DNA of 64,000 nucleotides, taken from positions 777,783 to 841,782 of the forward strand of contig NW_005196756.1 in NCBI RefSeq assembly GCF_000372725.1, given 5' to 3'. Position 1 is the first letter of the stretch. Each line of letters begins with the position of its first letter. This DNA comes from Emiliania huxleyi CCMP1516 (lineage: Eukaryota > Haptophyta > Isochrysidales > Noelaerhabdaceae). The notes under the pieces were generated by a model. The model ran no database searches. It worked only from the letters and a program-made list of their open reading frames with translations, and was not told the DNA's origin. Below, piece after piece: positions 52,769 to 63,800 of this stretch. A program made the position numbers and the translations under genes.

Positions 52769-53023
52769 CATGTTTGCATGTCGTGTGCGCTCACAAGTGC
52801 ATGTCGTGTGCGCTCACAAGGTCGGTTGTGGGAGGGCTAGTTGATAGATGGTCTACGGATCGGCGGCGGGGAAGGGATGTTGCCACACCTTAGTTCTTGG
52901 ATCGAACTGCTCTTTGACAAATAGTAGCCTCTCGATCTGCCGGGGGAGGGGAGGGGGCGCGCTGCGGGGGCGAGGGGAAAGGCGCGGCGAACGACGACTC
53001 GAGGGCGAATACTACTACGACGA

Positions 53024-53947
53024 CTACTCGAGGGCGGATGGGACAGCGCGGGCATCGGGGTTGTGACAATACATGCGTGGCAGCTTGTCGTGGGGACGAA
53101 GGGGGTCGGGGGCGCGCGCCGACATCAGCTCGACGTCCGTCATAAAGGGAGCCAGTCCCATAGGGACGGTCTCCTTCGCGACGGCTACCTTCGCCACCTG
53201 CTGCGTGCCCTTTGCGCGGACGATCCCTGAATTCGTAGCGTCGAGGGCCTTGGCCAACTCGGAAGCGGCGAAACTCACCCCAAAGATTGCGAGGACGAGC
53301 AGCACGATGACGCCGGTGGACGCTCTGAGCGCCTTCCTGTTGCGATCGCGCTGTTCCTTCAGCTCGCGCTTCTCCTTCTCCTTCTTGCCCAAGTCATCCA
53401 CCATGTCGAGCAACTCGTCTGCACCGAGCCTATTGTCGCCATTCTTGTCGTACCCCTCGATCCGCAGCTTTCCCGAGCCAGAAGCCCTGTTCAGCGCTGC
53501 GATGCTGATGCCTATTGTACGAGCAGCGATATGACTATCGCTGTAGGCGCGCGGGCCGATAGCTGCAGGAGATGCACCGTCGTTAGTCGCGGCGTGCGAT
53601 GGTGCTCCGCCCTCTGCTGGCGACACTCCCATGATCTCTGCGGGACGCGCCGGTGGAGGCGGAGATGGCGGCGGCGACACAGTCGGCGTTCCCGGTTGTC
53701 CGGGGGGCGCTTTGCGGGTCGTCGTGCTTGCCTTCATCTTATCGAGCACGGTCCGTGCTGCGGTGACAATGATGGTGATGCCAATGATGGCGGCGAGACT
53801 GACCAAGAGGACCACCGCGAGCTCAAGCTGCGGCCCTTCCTGGGAAACGGCCGACGACGCTGCAAGCGCAAACGCCCCAGGGAGGAGCGTGGTGGAGGCG
53901 GCGTAGACGAGCAGAATTCGGCAAGGCCGCGGCAAGGCCGTGCGCAT
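53024..53947 (-). CDS. EF-hand membrane protein, haptophyte-type family
   Basis: 307 aa from the ATG at 53947. Signal peptide or first helix (RILLVYAASTTLLPGAFALA), a second hydrophobic helix (LAVVLLVSLAAIIGITIIVT), a Pro/Ser-rich linker, then one canonical EF-hand loop DKNGDNRLGADE inside RIEGYDKNGDNRLGADELLD, a Lys/Glu coiled segment (KKEKEKRELKEQRDRNRKAL) and a third helix (VIVLLVLAIFGVSFAASELA). The tail ETVPMGLAPFMTDVELMSA is typical of repeated hypothetical proteins I associate with haptophytes and dinoflagellates. It may bind Ca2+ at a membrane; function unknown. The C-terminus (NPDARAVPSALE) seems short, so a further exon or a truncation is possible. Confidence 0.6.
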   Translation of the reverse strand: MRTALPRPCRILLVYAASTTLLPGAFALAASSAVSQEGPQLELAVVLLVSLAAIIGITIIVTAARTVLDKMKASTTTRKAPPGQPGTPTVSPPPSPPPPARPAEIMGVSPAEGGAPSHAATNDGASPAAIGPRAYSDSHIAARTIGISIAALNRASGSGKLRIEGYDKNGDNRLGADELLDMVDDLGKKEKEKRELKEQRDRNRKALRASTGVIVLLVLAIFGVSFAASELAKALDATNSGIVRAKGTQQVAKVAVAKETVPMGLAPFMTDVELMSARAPDPLRPHDKLPRMYCHNPDARAVPSALE

Positions 53948-54399
53948 GACTGAACAAAACTCGATATCGCTGGCTGCCACTCGCTCACTGACGTATGTGC
54001 TTGCTATGGTGGTGTCGTCGCAGCCGAGCACTGATGAACAGCAGCGACAGCGCCCGCCGCCGGCCTGCGAAATTCGCGTGAGAGATGTTTGAGATGTGTC
54101 ACCCACAGGAAGTGCGTGGAAGGTGCTTCATTCAGAATGAACCGCGCCATCCTCGATCGCCGTGCAAAGCTCGCTTCCGAGCTCTCACTCACGCCGCGCG
54201 GTACGCGGTAGGTAGGGCCTTTAGGGGCCAAGAGAACACACCCCCCATTCTCCCCTTTCTCCCATTGTAGTGTAGAAGGGGGGGGGCACTGAAAATCTGC
54301 CGCGGGCCGACCACAAGAAAAAAGAAAAACGTCAGGAAGTTGGACGCTCGCTATCGCTGCTGCCACAATGAGCGCTTCAAGAATTTGCTCGCCGAGGCG

Positions 54400-55274
54400 T
54401 CTGAACCACAGCGTGTCCCGACTCGACCGCCGGCGTCCCGGCCCGGGGGTGTTTCTCTTCTTATCCGTTACCATGTAGAGCAAGGTCGAGGGCGGGCCCT
54501 TTCGGGCTCGGGCCGCCCTCTCGCCCGCACCTCTGCGGGGCTTACACGTGGCAGCGGCGGCTCAAGATCCCAGCGATCTCGAGTTCTTCATGCTATCCAC
54601 TGCCCGCCGGGCGATTCGCCGCGCCCATCCAAGCCCAGGGCTTGGTTTGCTGATAACCGCATCTCGCTCTGCGCATCTCTGAGGCTACCCGCGCGCCGAC
54701 CGCTACGCGCGCGGCGAGAGGCGCACCCCATCGGGGACAGGATTGAGGCCCCTGTACAAGCTCGGCAACGCTGCCGTCGTTGCCCTCCCGAGCCCTCAAC
54801 ACGATGCCGCACATTGCGCAACCTGTTCTGCGCACATGCCGCAGGGAGGAGTTTTCACTCTGCCGTCCGAGTTTCTCCTTCCTGCAGGGCGAGAGACATC
54901 AGCCTCTCTACTTCCAGGAGAACATCTACGCCACACGCTATCCCGACGGTCCACAACCCACACTCTCGCTGCAGTCGATCCAGCCCTCGCACTCCCCACT
55001 GGAGATCTAGCCGAGGCCCCGGCGGACAGGATTGGAGCCCCTGTGCTGCGTCTGTGGTGATATGTGGGGGACACTTTCTCCTCCCTATTCATGTCAGTCA
55101 CTCGACTGCGTCGAGGGGGGGGACGTCTGAACCACAGCGTGTCCCGACTCGACCGCCGGCGTCCCGGTCCGGGGGTGTTTCTCTTCTTATCCGTTACCAT
55201 GTAGAGCAAGGTCGAGGGCGGGCCCTTTCGGGCTCGGGCCGCCCTCTCGCCCGCACCTCTGCGGGGCTTACACG
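54400..55274 (+). repeat. ~149-bp direct repeat pair
   Basis: Units 54400-54548 and 55126-55274 are nearly identical: TCTGAACCACAGCGTGTCCC, CTTCTTATCCGTTACCATGT and CTCTGCGGGGCTTACACG. They are 726 bp apart, so they might be short LTRs or a segmental duplication. Between them a plus-strand frame (GEERHQPLYFQENIYATRYP-like, near 54890-55010) is open but unrecognised. Right of the second unit, 55275-55365 resembles 2228-2325 (GGTACTTCCAGCCTGCTGTG, GAACGCTGCTCGCCAA), another dispersed repeat. Confidence 0.75.
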
Positions 55275-56231
55275 CGAGGTACTTCCAGCCTGCTGTGGGA
55301 ACCTGGGAACAGCTGAACGCTGCTCGCCAAAGCTCGCCCCAGCATCTCGGGTTGACTCGGCCAGACTTAATTAAAACCCCGAGAGGCGTGGGAGTCCACC
55401 GCCTGCTAAAGAAGCACAGCGATGAATGCGGCATCGGCGACGCATGGCAGGCTGGTCATGACGCAGTTATAGGGTGTTGTGTGCCGTCAGAGTGACTCTC
55501 TCCGTCCACCAGAGCTCCAGTAAGCTCGGAGACACCCCATTAGCGCGGCTCGACCTCCTTGAGTCACTGCCTTCCCGGCGGTTTGGCTGTGTAGAGCCTC
55601 TACAACAAACTCTACAGCAAAATCGCGCTCTACATCGCTCTACAACGGAGGCACATCGTCGCGCGGCGGATGTAGAGCTCTACAGCTCCACAGCGCTCTA
55701 CAGCGCTCTCCAGCGCTCTACATCTCCACAGCTCCACAGCGCTCTACACTCTACATGTACATCCTCTACACCCCCCCTCCCTCAGAAAGAAGCTAAGAAA
55801 CCACGGCGCGGGGTGGGTGGGGTGTCTGGAAAGGCTTAGAAACGGCGGAAGGCGCGAGATCCTGTTTTCTTAATGCCCGCAACAGACTGTACCAACGTCA
55901 CGAGCAGCAGCAGCACCGAAACCGCTCGCGACAGCACGTACGTACGTGATCTGTCAGTCAGCAAGTCCGCAATGCAACGTTGCTCGTTGCAACGCTGTGC
56001 CTCGGCGCACCAATGAGTGCCGCGTCCACAGTATTGGGATGCTGCGGTGTCCGCTGCTGGCTGCAGGCATTCCGACGCCTTGGCGCGCGTTTTCTTTGGT
56101 GCGAGAGCCTTTTGTTGTGAAATTCTTTGGTCCAGCCCCTCCAAAAGCGGCGCCAAGGTGCGGTTCTTCCGGCCGCCCGCCACGAGGGCAAAGCAGAGCG
56201 CGGAAGTACCTTAGCACCCTGCGGTGTGGCC

Positions 56232-56588
56232 ATGTCGGAGCCAATCGCAGCCGAAGGGGCCGATGAGACGACCGCGGTGTCCAGTGACGCCGTCACGCTG
56301 AGTCTCGATGGCGCACCCGCTGCAGCTCCCTCGGAGGGGGGGAAGAGAAGGTTTACCGGTCGGAAGCGGCCGTGCGCTGTTGCCTGTGCCGCTCTACCTG
56401 GTCTCTGGTGTGTGACCGGGTGTGTGTCTAAGTGTGTGTTGCTGACCTCGCGCATCTCGGACACACTCCCAGCGCCCAGGACCTCCGCTCGACGCCTCGT
56501 CGCGATCCGAAGGCTTTTGTACGTCGGTCGCCTCTGCGTCGTAGAGCCCGTCACACAGAAACGAAACTGCGGCCGCCAGCGCGACTGA
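56232..56588 (+). CDS. Possible first exon or small ORF, unknown
   Basis: The ATG at 56232 begins MSEPIAAEGADETTAVSSDA, an acidic start, then APSEGGKRRFTGRKRP, and the frame stays open to 56588 with a Cys/Arg-rich end that looks non-coding. A splice donor near GGTTTACCG/GTCGG (56350) would leave a ~40-aa first exon, but no downstream partner exon is visible before the convergent lipin gene. Possibly a remnant. Confidence 0.25.
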   Translation: MSEPIAAEGADETTAVSSDAVTLSLDGAPAAAPSEGGKRRFTGRKRPCAVACAALPGLWCVTGCVSKCVLLTSRISDTLPAPRTSARRLVAIRRLLYVGRLCVVEPVTQKRNCGRQRD

Positions 56589-57219
56589 CAGTCCTCCCGG
56601 ACTGAGCGTGTCTCGCCGCTGGCGGATTGGGGAGAGGAACACAAAGGGACGTACGGTACGGACGCCCATCCACTGGGATGGGAGTGAGAGTAGAGCTCTA
56701 CTGGAGCGATGAGGTCGAATCAAGCCATGCTCTAGCCCGCGTCCCGCAGCAGGAGCAGCCGCAGCAGCCCCTTCTCTCTGGTAGGACGGGAACGAGATGA
56801 TAGTAGGGAGTAGAAGAAAGCAAAGAGGAGCCCTGCGCACGCACGACTCCGCAGGAGAAGCCCCTCCCGCCCGTGCTTGTGTTGTGCAGCGCAGGCCTCC
56901 TCCTCCCCCCGCGACCCGGCCGCCCGAGAGAGGAAGGTGTCCAACTCGGTGTTCCCGGCCTTCCCGCAAGCAGAGAAGACTAATGCTGGGGGAAGCAACC
57001 TTATAGTGTGAGACGCCGCGGCGCCCACGCCGCGTCGCCGGTGTCCGAATGCCGAAACTCAGTACATACGTTTCAGTATTCCGTAAAGATTGACAATGCC
57101 GCTCAACGATGGCTCGATGGGGCGCACTGCCGCACAGCACGCCGCCACGCTCGCCGGCGGCGGCGTATAATAGGGGAAATCCAACGCTGACGTGAGCCCG
57201 TGGCCCGCTCTCAGCCCCC
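56589..57219. other. Intergenic region without supported gene
   Basis: Contains biased frames on both strands but no motif. A plus-strand acceptor-like TTCAG occurs near 57068. Must hold the lipin 3' UTR. Confidence 0.35.
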
Positions 57220-60200
57220 TCACGGCGGCTCCTTCTCCGCGGGCGCTTCGTCCGCCTCCAACAGAGGGGGCGGGATTCGCCAAAAGTTAAAGGACTTGAA
57301 CTCGTCCTCCACCGGCTCGGCGACGTCCGACAGCGCCGTCGCGCCCCCGTCCGCGTCCGCCACCGCGGCGAGCTCCTCGAGCGGCGGGAAGACCTCCTGC
57401 GCCAGTTCGAGGAGCCGCGGGTAGCTCGCCCAGCAGTATGTGCCGCCGCCCCGCCTGATCTCGCCTACTCACACGCGCGAGCGTGAGTCTTCTTCGTGTG
57501 GCCGCCGGCCGGTGAGAGCCGGCCCTGCCTTGCGGGTTGATGACAAAGATGCGCGCTGGCGGCACCCCCGCGGCGAGGTAGGCAGTCTCGTCGTGCGAGT
57601 TGTTGCCAAAGCCGGCGTAGAAGGGGTTGCGCTCCTCCGGCCAGAGGGAGCGCACTTGCTGCAGGCACTCAATTTTGAACTCCTCGGGGTTGCGCCGGAT
57701 CACCTCTCGCGTGAGCGACTCGATGAGCCGCGTGGGCGAAAGGAGCACTGGCGCCGGTGGCAGCATGTCCTCGCCCTGCTTGATGGAGGCGAGGTACTCT
57801 TTGGTCGTGGTGGCCATGCCAATGCCGCGCGCGGTGAGGTAGACCATCTGGTAGCCGTTTACGGCGATGCACTGGTGGAGCGCAGTCACGCCAAGGTGGG
57901 ACCAATCGACCCCGACTCGTGGCAGCATCTGGCCGAGCACGTCCGACTTGGTGATCGTGCCGTCCACGTCCGAGATGACGAGCTTGGCGAGCGGTGAGAA
58001 GAGGTAGATATTTGCAGTCAGCAGCTGCGTGCCCTGCCACTCCGAGTTGACGCGGAAGCAGATCGTGTTGCTCCCCTCCTTGAGCTGCAGCGCGCGGAGC
58101 TGCTCCGATGATGGCGACGTCGTCTTGCGGAGCGGCCGCCGCCGCCGCCCGCTCGCGCTACCGTCGAGGTCGGACGAGAAGAAGCCCTCCTGCGACTCGT
58201 TGTCCGTGTTGGTCAGGTTAGGCGTGAGCCGGCCGCTCGGCGTCGACCGCCCGCCCGCCGAGGCGGCGGTCGAGCCGGCCGAGCGCGCAGCCGCTGAGGT
58301 GAGCGTGGGCAAGTCCGTCTCGTCTATGTCCTCGATGTTGATTGCGATCGAGCTTGCACCGGAGTCGAGGGAGAGGCTACGGTTGCTGTCGCCGGCCCTC
58401 GCGGCCGGCGCAGCGGCGGATGCGGCCCCGCTCTCCCCTCCCGGACCCCTCCCCGCCTCGAGATCATCCGCGAGCTCGCCGCCGGCGCGCGAGGGCGGCG
58501 GCACGCTCCCGCCGCCGCCGGAGCGCCCCCAGGAGAACCACGAGCGGCGGCGAGACTCGACGGGCTCGGCGCCATCGAGCTCTTTCCCCTTTCCCCACAC
58601 GCCCGCGCGCGCGCCCTTGCTCCCGGTGCGCCTGTGCCGAGTGACGTACTGCGGCGCCGCGTGGCGCTCCGGCGCGTCGCCGACAGGGGCAGGGGAAAGG
58701 GCAGCGCTGCGGAGGAGGGAGGAGGAGTAGAGGCTGTCGGCGGCCAAGCTCTCCCCAAAGGCGAGGTGGGCAACGAGGAGAGGCGCCGCGCTCGCGTAAG
58801 AAAGGTGGCACCCGCCGACACAGACCCGCAAATCGGGGTGGTAGAGCAGCAGCGGCTCCGAGACGAGCTGCTCGTGCGAGACAATGTGCGCCTCGAAGCG
58901 CTCGCGCTGCGACTCAGATGCCAGCGCAGGAGGCCACGGGCTCGCCTCGCCGCCACACAGAGAGAGCCGGATAGGCGGCATCGCGGTGGCGCTCAGTGGC
59001 GCCTCGGACGGCGCGGGGGGCGACGCGCCCGCCGCCGAATCGGTCGCGGCAGAAGGGGCCGCGGCCAGAGTCTGCGTGCCGCTCCCGGCGCATGGCGCGG
59101 CGGAAGGCAGCACCGCGGCCCCTCCGGTGGGCTCCGACAAGTCGGCTGGCGTTAGCGGCGTGGCGAGCGGGGAGGCTGCTGTGAAGAGCGGTGCCGCACG
59201 CAGCGAGAAGCGCAGGGAGTGGGCGGAGCGGGCGGTGACCATCAGCGACACGAGAGGCGCAGCTGCGGCAACCAGCTGCGAAGATCCGCGTCCCGGCTGT
59301 GAAGCGGCGTCTGCGCGCCCAGAGTGTGATGAGCTCGCCGCTAGGGACGAGGGCTCAGCGGTGCGCGAAGCCTGGCGGCGCCTGCTACCGCCGCCGCTCT
59401 CTTCCGCCTCGTCCGCTGTCGGACGGGGAGGCCGAGCCGCTCCGCTCGTGGAGCGTGGCTTCCGCGCGCAGCGGGGGCCATTCCCCGCCGTGGCCGTCGC
59501 CGACGCTCCGGCTGCCAGCGCCGGTGCCGCTGAAGCTCCTCGCGGGCCCGCCGCGTCGCCACCTTCTCCCTCCCCGCCTTCCTCCCTTCGGGTGTCCGGC
59601 GTCGAGGGCGCGTCGAGGGCGACGGGAGAAAAGAGGGCGGACGCCTCAAAGGGCGAGGGGGCGCGGGCGAGCCCTGCGCCCGAGGAGACTCGCCGGGGGC
59701 GAGACCTGTTCACCGTCGCCCCGTCCTCCTCCTCCTCCTATAGTGCAACAAGTCACCGCTCGGTGCTTGCGGCGCCAGCAGCTGCGGTCGACCAGCGGCG
59801 CCTCCTTCTCGTCGTCCCCCTCGATGGCGAGGTCGGCCAGCTTGGCCTCCTCCGCCTCCGCCCACTGCGGGGAGGCCGCCTGCGACGCCACAATCGGAGG
59901 CGGGGTGGGGGTGGGGAACATCGCGATCACCTCTCTCACGGCGCGTGCCGAACGGCCGCGCCTGAGAGCGGCTGGTGCCGAGGCTGGAGACACAACTCTG
60001 CAAGCTCCCGTGCGAACGACTCGCCGCGAGCCCCTTGCTAACGCCTCCGCCGCGAGCCTCGTCGCCCCCCCCTCCCCCGCCTCCGCCTCCTCTCGCGGCC
60101 CCGCAATCGCCGCCGCAATCGCCGCCGCAGTCGCCGCCGCTGCCGCCGCCAGCCCCCGGCGCCACACCGCTGCCCGCCGTGCTGGCATCCTTCACCGCCT

Positions 60201-61455
60201 CGCCGCCCCCCTCCTCCTCGCCTGCGGCGGCGCCTGTTGGCACCGTCAGCCAATGTGAGACGGCGCCTCTCGGTCGCCTTAGCCATCGACGGGCCGCCGC
60301 CTCGGAAGAGCATGCGGAAGATAGAGCGGCCACCGCCGCCCGCGGGCCTACTCTCAGCCGGCCATTTGAGATCCCCCGCTCCGCATCGGAGGCTGCGACG
60401 CCCCGACGCGCCTCGTGAGGCCGGCCCCTTCCCCCTCCGCGATCGAGGAGGCGGCGCCCACGCCGGGGTCACTGTGCGGGACTCGTATCACGCCCGGCGG
60501 CACGCAGGAGGGCGGAGTGACGATGCGCATCGCCGCCGAATCGTCGGTGGACCTGCTCATGAGCGGCGGCGGCGCGACCGCCACCGGCGCCGTCACCAGC
60601 GCGATCGGCAGCTCGCCTTTGCCTCGGGCGGCCGGATGATCACCGGCAGCGCCGTCGAGCTCGACGGCGTCGAGGTCGATCTCAGTTGCCTGTTCACAGC
60701 TGCCGCGCTGTGGGGTTGCCGCGCACGCGCATCGGCCGCCGCCCGAGACCCGTGCGACTCGCCGGTGTGAAGGAGGGCGAGGCGGCAAAAGAGAGGTTTG
60801 GAGACGCGTTGAGCGAGGCCTCGCCGAGGAGCGAGTCGGTCTCGCCGTCGAACGACTGCGGGCGGGTGGTGATTCGCGGTGGTGGTGTGTGGCAGAGGTG
60901 GCGGGTCGCAGGTCTGAGCCCGCTTTTTGACGTACCTGCTCGAGGTAGGAGGCCTCGTCGATGAAGTAGGCCTCCCCCGAGTAGCCGAGTCGCATGGTGA
61001 TGTCCACTGGCTCGTCGTTGACCACGATCGTCACGATCTTTTCGTGCGCCTTCATCACCTGCGGCAAAATGGAGCAGGGTCGGGAAACGCGGGGGTTGTT
61101 GGAGGCGACCTCCCACCGCAAGAGGCGGAGGCGACTCCTGCGGGCTACGACTCGGCGCTGGAGGGCAACCACCGATCCCCCGTCTCACTAGAAGGGCTCT
61201 CACGCGGACCTGGAACTTGCCAAACCGCACGTGGAACGGAGAGGAGCGCAGCGAGCCGTCCGCCTGCGGGACGACGATGATGTCGATGGCGCCGGAGAGG
61301 GTTGACTGGTTGATGGAGAGCATGTCCGCCATCGAGTCACCGATCAGAGCAGGCACACCCACGATGGCCTCTGCGATCCGCTTCCCGACGCTCCTCTTGA
61401 CCACAGCTGCGCGCGGAGGCACCGGCGACGAACCGGACGCGCGGTCGGCATCCAT
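57220..61455 (-). CDS. Lipin-type phosphatidate phosphatase
   Basis: Mg2+-dependent phosphatidate phosphatase making diacylglycerol at the ER. N-LIP domain: exon 1, 61210-61455 ([31 protein letters not shown]) and exon 2, 60936-61058 ([30 protein letters not shown]). Exons 3 (from 60855; [15 protein letters not shown]) and 4 (~60370-60695) and frames at 59700-60190 form the variable linker. The long exon 57524 to ~59700 contains a further segment ([20 protein letters not shown]), a Ser-rich stretch and the LNS2 catalytic domain: [17 protein letters not shown] (DxDxT), [43 protein letters not shown]. The last exon, 57220 to ~57459, adds [20 protein letters not shown] and an acidic C-terminus, stop TGA. 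Domain calls are firm; linker exons are approximate. Confidence 0.88.
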
Positions 61456-62063
61456 GTTGATAACCTCCCAGCGCTAGCGAGTTCCGTGACAAGATCTCGC
61501 AAAGCGCAACCGCGGACAAGGCAGGCTGGTGGATTCGACACCTTTGGTGTGTGTGGGTGACAACGCCCCCCCCGGGGGGCAATGCGGCAAGCAGGAGCGG
61601 CGGTAGAAGTCGAAACGTGCGCCGCACGACCGATAGCCGCCGCGCTCCACACCCGGCCACAGCCTGACCGCCCCGCGCGGACACAGGGCGCACTGCAGCC
61701 CTGCTGGACTGCCCGGCCGCTCACACACCGCCTCGGCTGCCCACACCAACGCACAGACCCGCCTCGGTAGGCGTGCTGCTGGGGGCGGGCCCGAGACGGC
61801 TGGACAGGAGCCGAGTGCAGTGGCGATCCAGAGGCTACCTGGATCGTCACGCCTCGGATTGGGGATTGGGTCCACCGGGGACACTCTCGGGTCCTCTCCG
61901 TGGCATCACGAGCCGGTGTGAGCTTGGAGACCCGAGATAAGTGCGGTTCGGGACAGCTCAGGCTTGCTACTGATGGGACTGGGCCAGGAGAGCGACAGAG
62001 AAGGCGAGCTCGTGAGCTGAGAGCAGGAAATAGCGCTTCGTGGCACTTCATCGCGACAAGGTC
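61456..62063. other. Divergent upstream region of lipin and the LRR-like gene
   Basis: No supported gene. Plus-strand sequence from 61900 is open (RAGVSLETRDKCGSGQLRL) but of arbitrary composition. May include a 5' exon of the NB-ARC/LRR-like gene, as its nucleotide-binding part is not seen. Confidence 0.35.
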
Positions 62064-62790
62064 ATGGCGGTGGCGAGGCTGTGCGGTGCTGGGCGCGCAG
62101 GTGGGCTCCCGCTTGCCCTATCATCGGTCGGCGCGCTCGTGCGGAGTGGGCGGACTTGGGGCGCCGTGCTCCGGTGGCTCTCGGACGCGCGCAAGGAGGT
62201 GGAGGTGGGGCCCGACTACCACCCGGAGTACGGCGAGGAGTACCGCACCGTGTACGCTGTGCTCCGCATGGGCATCGAGGCGCTGCCGGACGTGAAGAAG
62301 GAGCGGTACATGCGGCTGGCCGTCTTCGCCGAGGACGAGGCGATCGGAGAGGAGGTGCTAATGGTGTTGTGGCAGCTCGAGTCGGTGGACGAAGTGCGCG
62401 ACACGCTGGTTCTCTTCCACGAGCGATCGCTGCTGGCCAGCCTGACTACCGCTGCTCGCAGTTTGTGGCCAGGCTACACGACTTGCAGCGCGAGGTCCTG
62501 CCGGGATCCGCGCGTAGCCGGCTGGCACGCGGAGGTGCTGCGCCGGTGCGGCTCGACCCAGATCGGCGTCTATTGTGGGGCGCCGGCTCGCGTCGCTGCC
62601 TGCCGAGATCGGCCAGCTGACAGCCCTCACGGAGCTCCACCTCTCCGGCTGCTCGAAGCTCGCGTCGCTGCCAGCTGAGATCGGCCAGCTGACGGGCCTC
62701 AAGATGCTCGACCTCAACGGCTGCCCGCAGCTCGAGTCGCTGCTGGCAAGTCAGGACAAGGGCGAGGAGAGCCTCTGGGCGCGCACCTGA
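62064..62790 (+). CDS. NB-ARC/LRR-like (NLR-type) protein, incomplete or decayed
   Basis: From the ATG at 62064: VYAVLRMGIEALPDVKKERY, MRLAVFAEDEAIGEEVLMVL, WQLESVDEVRDTLVLFHERS matches the winged-helix end of NB-ARC/Apaf-1 ATPases (LP...R...LAVFPED..I....L..LW). The following conserved step, QFVARLHDLQREVL, is in another frame at ~62460, requiring a very short GC-AG intron (~26 nt) or a frameshift. The LRR part, frame of 62575-62790, has two repeats: LASLPAEIGQLTALTELHLS, GCSKL, then SLPAEIGQLTGLKMLDLNG. No P-loop is visible upstream. Could be a pseudogene or a gene with undetected exons. Confidence 0.5.
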
Positions 62791-62818
62791 AGGCCGTGCT
62801 CAAGCAGGTGCAACCGAG

Positions 62819-63221
62819 ATGGGTTTGGGTACCCGAGACTACCCGAGATTACCCAAACCGGATCAGCCCGCCTCGGCGGTCGCCAACCTTCTCCGCTACC
62901 TCCGGAGCGGCGGCGCGCCGTGCAAGGAGCGCGTCTGCAAGGTGTTGCTGCGCGTGCTGCCGCACGCGACGCTGCGCGACGTCGACTTTGACTGGGCGCG
63001 TTTCGGCTCGCTCGAGGCGATCGTTGAGTGGCACGAGGAGCAGAGAGTGCCGCCGGCCGGGTCCCAGGCGCGCGTCGCCCCTCCGCGCACAGCGCTTGTT
63101 CGCCTCCCCGCCACTCCCGATGCAGTGGAGGCGCGAGTCCGCCTCCAGCAACTGGACCTCCCTCCGCATTGAAGCTCTCGAGATCGCGTTGGAGGTCCTG
63201 TTGCTGTGCGGAGCAGGTTAA
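62819..63221 (+). other. Unassigned open frame after the LRR region
   Basis: ANLLRYLRSGGAPCKERVCK, LLRVLPHATLRDVDFDWARF, GSLEAIVEWHEEQRV has the look of a helical coding segment and may be a 3' exon of the LRR-like gene (acceptor near 62870). It then becomes Arg/Pro-rich and unconvincing. No family recognised. 63222-63800 contains nothing I can support apart from a poly-C tract at 63760-63776. Confidence 0.35.
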
Positions 63222-63800
63222 CGGCTCATGGTTCCATTGCATTTTCCGATTAGTTGCGGTAGCGCTACGGTCCGCGCCGGTGGGAAGAAGGCGGTCTCAG
63301 ACCTAGACCCTATCTATATTCCAGGATGGCATTCTTCGATATCGTTTGTGGCGCTCCTCCTGTATCGTCTGTGTGTGACCTTTCTTTCCTATCAAGCCTC
63401 TAATGTGCTTCGTTGTCCATCGTCCGCGTGCTGTACAACTCTGGCCGTCTCTTCCTTCGCAAGGGCCCCGCCCCCATTGCGCAGGGGGCGGGGCCCGCGC
63501 AGGGGGACCTCTACGTACTACGAAAATTGGAAAAGACGCGAATCCGAAAATCGCCTGTCCGCAAGTGCCGCAGCTGATAAAAATGTCGAACGAAAGTTAA
63601 TGCATAATGGGGGACAAACCCGAGGGTCGGGCCACAGTGTGGCACGATCGGGTCATCTCCACCACGCGTGTATACCGTCATACCCCCCGTACTCCCGAGG
63701 CGCCGCGCACCTGTGCATCGAGGCCGGCGGGGGCCGCAGCAGACGCGCAGACACCGCTCCCCCCCCCCCCCCCCCCGACTCGCCCTCTTCTATTCTCCCC

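Larger units (their letters stand above)
47535..55797. mobile_element. ~8.2-kb composite segment bounded by ~170-bp inverted repeats
   Basis: Left boundary repeat 47535-47707 starts AAGCTAAGCTGAGGGAGGG and contains many TGTAGAG words (GTAGAGCTCTACATCCGCCG, CCTCCGTTGTAGAGCGATGT). The right boundary 55625-55797 is its reverse complement with scattered differences. Between them lie a beheaded secretory ORF, two copies of a ~690-bp Cys-rich module, a 5'-truncated NVL-like AAA+ fragment, a family C foldback and an EF-hand membrane protein. No transposase was recognised. It fits a Pack-type (gene-fragment-carrying) TIR element, but two independent insertions of the same repeat in opposite orientation would look alike. 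Confidence 0.5.

Noticed and set aside
54400..55274. LTR retrotransposon bounded by the 149-bp direct repeats
   Set aside because: Only 577 bp lie between them, with no reverse transcriptase, primer-binding site or polypurine tract recognised; a segmental duplication explains it as well.
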